Both the position numbers and the translations under genes were made by a program. Of a stretch of DNA of 13,038 nt, positions 8,061 to 13,038 are shown in pieces. The notes below the pieces were generated by a model. It worked only from the letters and a program-made list of their open reading frames with translations, made no database searches and had not been told where the DNA came from. Position 1 is the stretch's first letter, and each line of letters begins with the position of its first letter. This stretch comes from Brachionus plicatilis (lineage: Eukaryota; Rotifera; Eurotatoria; Ploima; Brachionidae), in contig QEOQ01000428.1 in the NCBI GenBank assembly GCA_010279815.1, positions 47,618 through 60,655 of the forward strand, written 5' to 3'.

Positions 8061-9260
8061 CTAAAAAAAGAGGCCAAAAATTAAATTTTACTTTTAAGTT
8101 TTCAAATAAAGTTAATTATTGTACAAACAAATGCTTGTTGTTTTTTTGGGAATTTTCATCGACAAATAATTGAATTTTTATTTAATCAAGGTTTTAAGAT
8201 TAATCAATAAAATATAGTCAAAAAAAGTGCTTTCGTTGTATCAAAATTTACTTGTTAAAAGATAAGAAAATTTCTTTAAGAATTTCTTAATATTTTTTTT
8301 AATAAAATGAAAAAAATTGGAAGAAATTAGAAAAGACAAATTGATAATTACTTAGAAAACTATTCGTGGTTTTAGTAGTAAAGTTTTAGTTTTTTTTTAA
8401 TCTTTTTAAACAAAAAAAATTACATTATTAGAAAACAACTTACAAAAATTTCGCTTTCTTCATTTTTTCTCAAAAATCACAAAACCCATGAATTCTGGCA
8501 AATTTATCTATAGAGAGTTGCTCCGAATAAAGGCCGGAAAATAACTTAAATTTTCGCTATTTTTGGAAATTAAAAAGTCGTTCTAATTTATCAAATTTTA
8601 TTTTTTCAAAAGATTTTTGAATTAAATATAATTTAATTTAAAATTGGTTTTCTCGACCACTTATTTCAGCAGTCAAGGCCTAACGAAATATGGACAAATC
8701 TGGCCAGAAATATTAGCATCCCGAATATTAATATTTTTTTTCTTTATTTTTAAATAAATTCTTTTTTTTGAATAATTTTACTTTCAATTATAAAATCCAT
8801 TTTTTTAAAAGAAAAGGAAAAATTTTCACTTAGACCATTATCTTTTTGTTTTACATTACTCTTAATTGAATTCTCTTTAAAATTTTTAATTTCGCTTTTT
8901 TTTAGGCATTTTTTTATGATGAACGTTTAAACTTATATTTGATTAAAATAAAATTTAATAATTAAAGATTTTAAAGAAGAAGAATGTTTTATTTACATTT
9001 AATATTGGTACTAAACTAATTTTCAGTGGAATAAATTCGAGGTATATGTGAAGAATCGATGAAGAATAAAAGAGGTTTTATGATATTCAGATTATTTTGA
9101 TATTTTATTAAAGAAGTATTAAACATTAAAGCATGCAATTTTGGATTCAAATATCAAAATAATAAAAAATATATGAAATTTTATTTTTTTTATTTAAAAT
9201 AAATGTAAACATTATGTATCACATTTTTGAAAACATTTGTATCACATTGTCACATTTTTG

Positions 9261-9276
9261 GTGAACAATTGTTCAC
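9261..9276. repeat. Perfect 16-bp palindrome with repeated flanks
   Basis: GTGAACAATTGTTCAC is its own reverse complement. Just upstream, TGTATCACATT and CACATTTTTG each occur twice (about 9215-9260). This may be a dimeric protein-binding site or chance; no gene lies within 400 bp. Confidence 0.85.
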
Positions 9277-9670
9277 ATAATCGTTATGATCCAAATTTTG
9301 TCACACAAAAAAAGCCTTTTAGTTTTTATCTGTGCCTTATATTTTTGCTCAAACTGAACAAATAAATTGAAATATTTTGAGAAAAATCTAAAAACAGTCT
9401 TAAAAGTCTTAATCTCTAAAAATAAGCTTTTTTTAATCCAAGTTAATGTAATTTTTTAAAATTTTCAAAATCGACTTTTAATTATTTCAATTTAGCAAAG
9501 TAAAAAAATTTAAAAAAATTTATTTAATTCATTTTATGTAGTAATTATGAACAGCGTCAATAATTATTTTAAAATTAAAAATTAATAAGAAAATTGTTAA
9601 ATTTAAAAGCGGAAACTAAAAAAAAAAGCTAAAATTTGGCCAAAAAAATCTTAATTTTTGATCATATATT

Positions 9671-9676
9671 TTTATT
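9671..9676 (-). terminator. Candidate poly(A) signal of the Rab10-like gene
   Basis: AATAAA on the minus strand, 29 nt beyond the stop codon at 9708-9706. Confidence 0.4.
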
Positions 9677-9705
9677 AAAATTCCAAATTTTTTTTTTACA
9701 AAGCT

Positions 9706-10432
9706 TTAGCAACAGTTTGGCTTAAAAAGTCTATAACTTCTATTTTGGCTCTTGAGATTGATGTTCTTGGCAGTATTTTCTTCATTCTTTTTATCAGTAT
9801 CTTTGTCAGTTCGTTTTTCCAAGATCATCATTGCTATTTCTTGAAATGCTCTTTTTACATTAATGTTTGTTTTGGCACTTGTCTCCAAGAATGGCATGTT
9901 GTGACTTTTCGACGCCTCCTTTCCTCTCTTAGAGTCCACGGCTCGTCTCTCCTCTGCATCGCATTTGTTTCCAATCAGCATCTTGGCCACATCTTCATTA
10001 GCATTCTATTTCAAACAGTTCTTAAACTTTTAGCTAAATTTTAAAGCTTTTTTACCTCTTCAATGTTTCGCAGCCACTTGGCCAGACTGTCAAACGTTTT
10101 GCTTTCAGTTATGTCATAAACAAGCATTATGCCCATGGCTCCTCTGTAATAGGTTGATGTGATGGTGTAGAATCTCTCTTGTCCAGCCGTATCCCTAGAG
10201 GTTCATTTAAAATTTTCACTTTTTTTTTATTTCATCGAGCCTACCAGATTTGAAGTTTAACTTTTTTTCCATCCATGTCAATGGTTTTCATTTTGAAGTC
10301 AATACCAATTGTTGATATGAATGACGAACTGAATGAGTCATCTGCAAAGCGGCACAGTAGACATGTTTTGCCTACGCCCGAATCTCCAATTAATAATATT
10401 TTAAATAAATAGTCATAGCCTTGTTTAGCCAT
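9706..10432 (-). CDS. Rab10: Rab10-like small GTPase, three exons, complete
   Basis: Seen: exons 10432-10245, 10194-10056 and 10005-9706 join to 208 codons plus TAA. Both introns are exactly 50 nt with GT-AG ends; the first splits the Trp codon of [11 protein letters not shown]. Motifs: GDSGVGKT (residues 16-23, P-loop), STIGIDFK (switch I), WDTAGQE (63-69, switch II), NKCD (122-125), ETSAK (150-154) and a C-terminal Cys-Cys (207-208) for double geranylgeranylation. All nucleotide-binding elements are intact. [14 protein letters not shown] and the CC end favour Rab10 over Rab8 and Rab13, which share the subfamily. Known: Rab10 directs vesicles to the plasma membrane and basolateral or dendritic surfaces, cycling between GDP in cytosol and GTP on membrane. 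The ATG sits in AATTTAAAATG. The hypervariable tail (about 175-200) is K/N-rich. The LINE lies head-to-head about 550 bp upstream. Confidence 0.93.
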
Positions 10433-10975
10433 TTTAAATTTTTATTTACTGTTTAATTAAAAAAAATTTATTTTAAAAAGATTTTAATTCTAATACAAAA
10501 GCGTCAAATTTATGATCCGATCTGACCTAAATTAGTCCAATTTTGAATTAACTATTTTGTTTTAACTTGTTGAAAAAAAACTTTCTAAACAACGCTACAA
10601 AATTTTATCTTTGACTAATTAAAATACCTGTGTGCTCAGACAAAGTTGAATTTTAAACCGATGATTTCAAAGATAAACGTTTACATTCTCATAAATTTTA
10701 ATTAATTTTTAATTGAATAGATAATTTCTTTTGTGAATTTATTTCAACAGATTGACATGTTTTTTTGGTTTGAGCTTATCGCTTCACAAAAATATTTTTT
10801 TAAAAGAATTGTGTCTTTAGTTAAAAAAATCATTCATAATTTTTTCTTTTTTTTTAAATTATAAAAAGAAGTTAATTGATCATGAAAAAATTTAATAGTA
10901 TTAAAATCACTTTAAATCTTAAGAATAAGACAATTATTCAAATTTGGAAAAAAAAATTAACATATTTTAAATTCT
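10433..10975. other. Rab10-like gene upstream region
   Basis: A/T-rich sequence between the Rab10-like start codon and the LINE. It should hold the Rab promoter. I see no clear TATA box at the right distance, no further open frame and no exon with paired splice sites. Confidence 0.5.
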
Positions 10976-11014
10976 GACAAATTTATTCTTCTTTGGTACC
11001 AACCACAAGTAAAT

Positions 11015-12253
11015 ATGAGCCTTGGATCTCATATGAACAACTCTCACTTCCCACCACTAATTCAGCAACTCCAGTATATGGCCACCAATCCACATATATG
11101 GTCACTGAATTCAACGACGCCGGGAAAATCATCGGAAAATATATCAACTCCAAAACAGACTGAAGAAACTTACCAAAACAGCACAAAAGAACAATTTACC
11201 TTACTAAAATTCAGCGGAGAAAACATAATTAATTTCAAACGCTACAATATTCTAGATAACGAACTTAAAAAACATCCCAAGTACTCCCTCATTAAAAGCG
11301 CTTATGTAAACCAGAACAAAGAATTAGTCATAAGATGCCTCAAAGTAGATGCTGAAATGCTAACAACAGATTGGCCAAATGATGCATTCAAATCAGGTAT
11401 CCAAAACATTAAAAAAAATAAAAGATTTTTTCTTGCACTAAACCACGTAGATACAGACTTTGACCTTGACAGCATTAAAGAATCTCTTTTGATAGAATAT
11501 GGCATAATAGGATACTATAGAGTAATCAGAAGATCAGAAAACAAACCTACAAATACAATTAGAATTGAACTAAAAAGTCAAGAAAACATAGAGAATGCAT
11601 TAAAAAATGGAATAAAATTATATAGCACTCATTTCAGACCAAAAGAATGGATTTTCAAGTCGACAATAAAACAATGCTTCAAATGCTGCAAGCTTGGACA
11701 CATTAAAAAACATTGTAAAGAAGAGAACAAAACATGTATCAGATGCTCAAAAACACACACAGAAGATTTTTGGAACTGCTCTAGACCTCTATGTTGTGCC
11801 TTATGTAATGGACCACACGCAGCCTGTGCTAAAGCATGCCCCCAAATAATCAAATTTACAAAAGAAATTGAGCAAAAAAAAAGAAAAACACTTGACCCAA
11901 ATCCGCCACCTCGACAAACTTCCATTTGGAATCAAAAAAGCAATCCAACGCAACAAATCACAGAAAGCCAGCAGCAAATTTCAACTCAATTATATATCAT
12001 GACCACACAAAGAGAAAACCTCAAAAGAATGTTAAAATTTATTACTGAATTAATAGCCAACTTATCAGATGTGACCCAATCAATAATTGGAGGAGACTCT
12101 ACTTTCTACACAAATTTGATAACCAAGCATTTTGATCAAATAATTTCCCAAAGTATCCAACCATTAATAGACAGCTATAAACTGGAAGGTGAGAATGAAA
12201 GTGAAATATCTCAACTAAATGATGAAGACTATATGGATCATCATCATGGATAA
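11015..12253 (+). CDS. LINE ORF1 (gag-like, zinc-knuckle RNA-binding protein)
   Basis: 412 codons, complete. Residues 1-65 are polar and probably disordered. Residues about 130-215 (RFFLALNHVDTDFD, then YGIIGYYRVIRRSENK, then FRPKEWI) have the look of the RRM/PRE_C2HC region that precedes the knuckles in Jockey-type gag proteins. Three zinc knuckles follow: C221-x2-C-x4-H-x4-C234, C241-x2-C-x3-H-x6-C255 and C261-x2-C-x3-H-x6-C275, exactly the CCHC spacing set of this group. A basic stretch (EQKKRK), a PNPPPR turn and a Gln-rich segment come next; the C-terminal 80 residues are acidic, ending DHHHG. Known role: coats element RNA and helps carry it to target DNA. The first in-frame ATG after a stop at 10958 is used. 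Confidence 0.92.
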   Translation: MSLGSHMNNSHFPPLIQQLQYMATNPHIWSLNSTTPGKSSENISTPKQTEETYQNSTKEQFTLLKFSGENIINFKRYNILDNELKKHPKYSLIKSAYVNQNKELVIRCLKVDAEMLTTDWPNDAFKSGIQNIKKNKRFFLALNHVDTDFDLDSIKESLLIEYGIIGYYRVIRRSENKPTNTIRIELKSQENIENALKNGIKLYSTHFRPKEWIFKSTIKQCFKCCKLGHIKKHCKEENKTCIRCSKTHTEDFWNCSRPLCCALCNGPHAACAKACPQIIKFTKEIEQKKRKTLDPNPPPRQTSIWNQKSNPTQQITESQQQISTQLYIMTTQRENLKRMLKFITELIANLSDVTQSIIGGDSTFYTNLITKHFDQIISQSIQPLIDSYKLEGENESEISQLNDEDYMDHHHG

Positions 12254-13038
12254 ACAAATTCAAATAGCACACATCAACATTAACTCAATCAGATCCGAAA
12301 CCAAACAAGTAGAACTTAATAATTATCTCATTAGCAACAAAATTGATATTTTAACACTTAATGAAACTAATCTGAAATCAACTTCCAATTTTAACCTTAA
12401 TGAATTCTTAATATATAGAAAAGATCTAAAGCCTACAAAAAAAAAAGGTGGTATAGCAATTGTTGTACACAACAATATGAAACACAATTTTATTGAAACA
12501 AATGACTTAGAAGCCTTAGCCATAGAAATATATAGCGATCATGATTCTCTTTTAATTCTGACTATGTACAACCCTCCTAATAACCCAATTGATACTGAAA
12601 AACTACAAAAATTTGTCAAGAATCATAAGAAAATCATAATAATGGGGGACTTCAACTCAACAAGCACATCATGGCATTGCAAAAAATACAATAAAAATGG
12701 GAAACTTTTGGAAGAATTTATTGATAAAAACAAATATATTGTACTAAACAATAACAATCCTACATTCAAACGGAGTAAAAACGTAATTGACTTGATTATA
12801 AGTGATAAATCTACAAACCTCAATCTTCACAATTTTCAGACCTGTGACTCACTTGACTCAGATCACTACTTATTAGCAGCTACACTTGACTACCAGAAAA
12901 TCAACTCCGATAAAAAAAGGCGTAAAATAACAAACTGGCTGAACTACACAAGTTTAATTGAAAAAACAAATATTGAATACGAAATATCTCTTGAAGACAC
13001 ACTTGAAAGCAAAGTACAAAAATTGAACAAAATCCTTC
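12246..13038 (+). CDS. LINE ORF2, APE endonuclease domain (partial, runs off window)
   Basis: 264 codons visible, no stop. The ATG lies inside ORF1's last codons (ATGGATAA, 8-nt overlap, +1 frame), which suggests translation by termination-reinitiation. Endonuclease landmarks in order: HININSIRS (residues 9-17), LNET with the catalytic Glu at 40, GGIAIVV (68-74), YNPP, GDFN (134-137, metal and catalytic residues), NVIDLIIS and SDHYLL with Ser205-Asp206-His207. All key residues of the AP-endonuclease-like fold are present, so the domain should be able to nick target DNA for target-primed reverse transcription. The visible end is a charged linker before the expected reverse transcriptase. Confidence 0.93.
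   Translation, partial: MDKQIQIAHININSIRSETKQVELNNYLISNKIDILTLNETNLKSTSNFNLNEFLIYRKDLKPTKKKGGIAIVVHNNMKHNFIETNDLEALAIEIYSDHDSLLILTMYNPPNNPIDTEKLQKFVKNHKKIIIMGDFNSTSTSWHCKKYNKNGKLLEEFIDKNKYIVLNNNNPTFKRSKNVIDLIISDKSTNLNLHNFQTCDSLDSDHYLLAATLDYQKINSDKKRRKITNWLNYTSLIEKTNIEYEISLEDTLESKVQKLNKIL

Larger units (their letters stand above)
8061..9705. other. A/T-rich intergenic stretch
   Basis: No gene recognised. Two G+C-richer islands stand out. At 8488-8544 a micro-frame reads MNSGKFIYRELLRIKAGK. At about 8648-8720 two plus frames are open, one reading QSRPNEIWTNLARNISIPN directly after a TTATTTCAG acceptor. The two islands could not be joined by a GT-AG intron. A perfect palindrome lies at 9261-9276. 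The rest is homopolymer-rich filler. Confidence 0.5.
10976..13038 (+). mobile_element. Non-LTR retrotransposon (LINE, Jockey/I-like), 5' part
   Basis: Seen: two overlapping frames, a zinc-knuckle ORF1 and an ORF2 that begins with an APE-type endonuclease, with no LTR before them. This order and the CCHC triplet in ORF1 are typical of the Jockey/I group of LINEs. The 5' edge is placed where base make-up changes from A/T filler to an A-rich coding strand (about 10976); it could be some tens of bases off, and the leader before ORF1 is only about 40 nt. Both frames are free of stops as far as seen, so the copy may be young. The reverse transcriptase and 3' tail are outside the window. Confidence 0.9.

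Noticed and set aside
9745..10044. 99-codon plus-strand ORF
   Set aside because: Antisense to exons 2-3 of the Rab10-like gene; no independent support.
11629..11925. 98-codon minus-strand ORF, with other minus ORFs across the LINE
   Set aside because: Shadow of LINE ORF1; its Cys-rich look comes from antisense of the zinc-knuckle region.
1..13038. CRISPR array, bacterial operon or prophage
   Set aside because: No regularly spaced repeats, no Shine-Dalgarno-led gene runs; spliced genes show a eukaryote.

Overview
The window looks like nuclear DNA of a compact, very A+T-rich animal genome. Three loci have spliced genes with GT-AG introns of only about 46-61 nt. Proteins are of metazoan type: a Rab10-like GTPase, an ankyrin/SOCS-box protein and NDUFAF2/NDUFA12-family proteins. 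A non-LTR retrotransposon is also present. Coding islands are visibly richer in G+C than the runs of A and T around them. A small invertebrate such as a monogonont rotifer would fit, but that is inference.

Layout. Positions 1-947 (minus strand) hold two tandem paralogues with matching exon structure; they look like complex I assembly factor NDUFAF2 (NDUFA12 family). The left copy runs off the window edge. Positions 948-3738 are mostly A/T-rich DNA with a few G+C-richer islands I cannot assign. Positions about 3907-5349 (plus) are the long last exon of an ankyrin-repeat protein ending in a SOCS box, probably a Cullin-RING ligase substrate receptor. Its 5' exon(s) are unresolved. Positions 5350-9705 are about 4.3 kb of A/T-rich DNA with a 34-bp tandem repeat, a perfect 16-bp palindrome and two weak small-gene candidates. 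Positions 9706-10432 (minus) are a complete three-exon Rab10-like gene with two 50-nt introns. From about 10976 to the right edge (plus) lies the 5' part of an APE-type LINE of the Jockey/I kind: an intact ORF1 with three zinc knuckles, then ORF2 overlapping it by 8 nt and carrying the endonuclease domain. The reverse transcriptase lies beyond the window.

The genes do not form one pathway: a mitochondrial complex I assembly-like pair, a ubiquitin-ligase adaptor, a vesicle-traffic GTPase and a mobile element. I see no clear novel multi-gene system. The most informative points are the NDUFAF2-like tandem pair, which only appears when short exons are joined across introns, the degenerate SOCS box, and a 118-codon unassigned open frame on the minus strand just upstream of the ankyrin gene.
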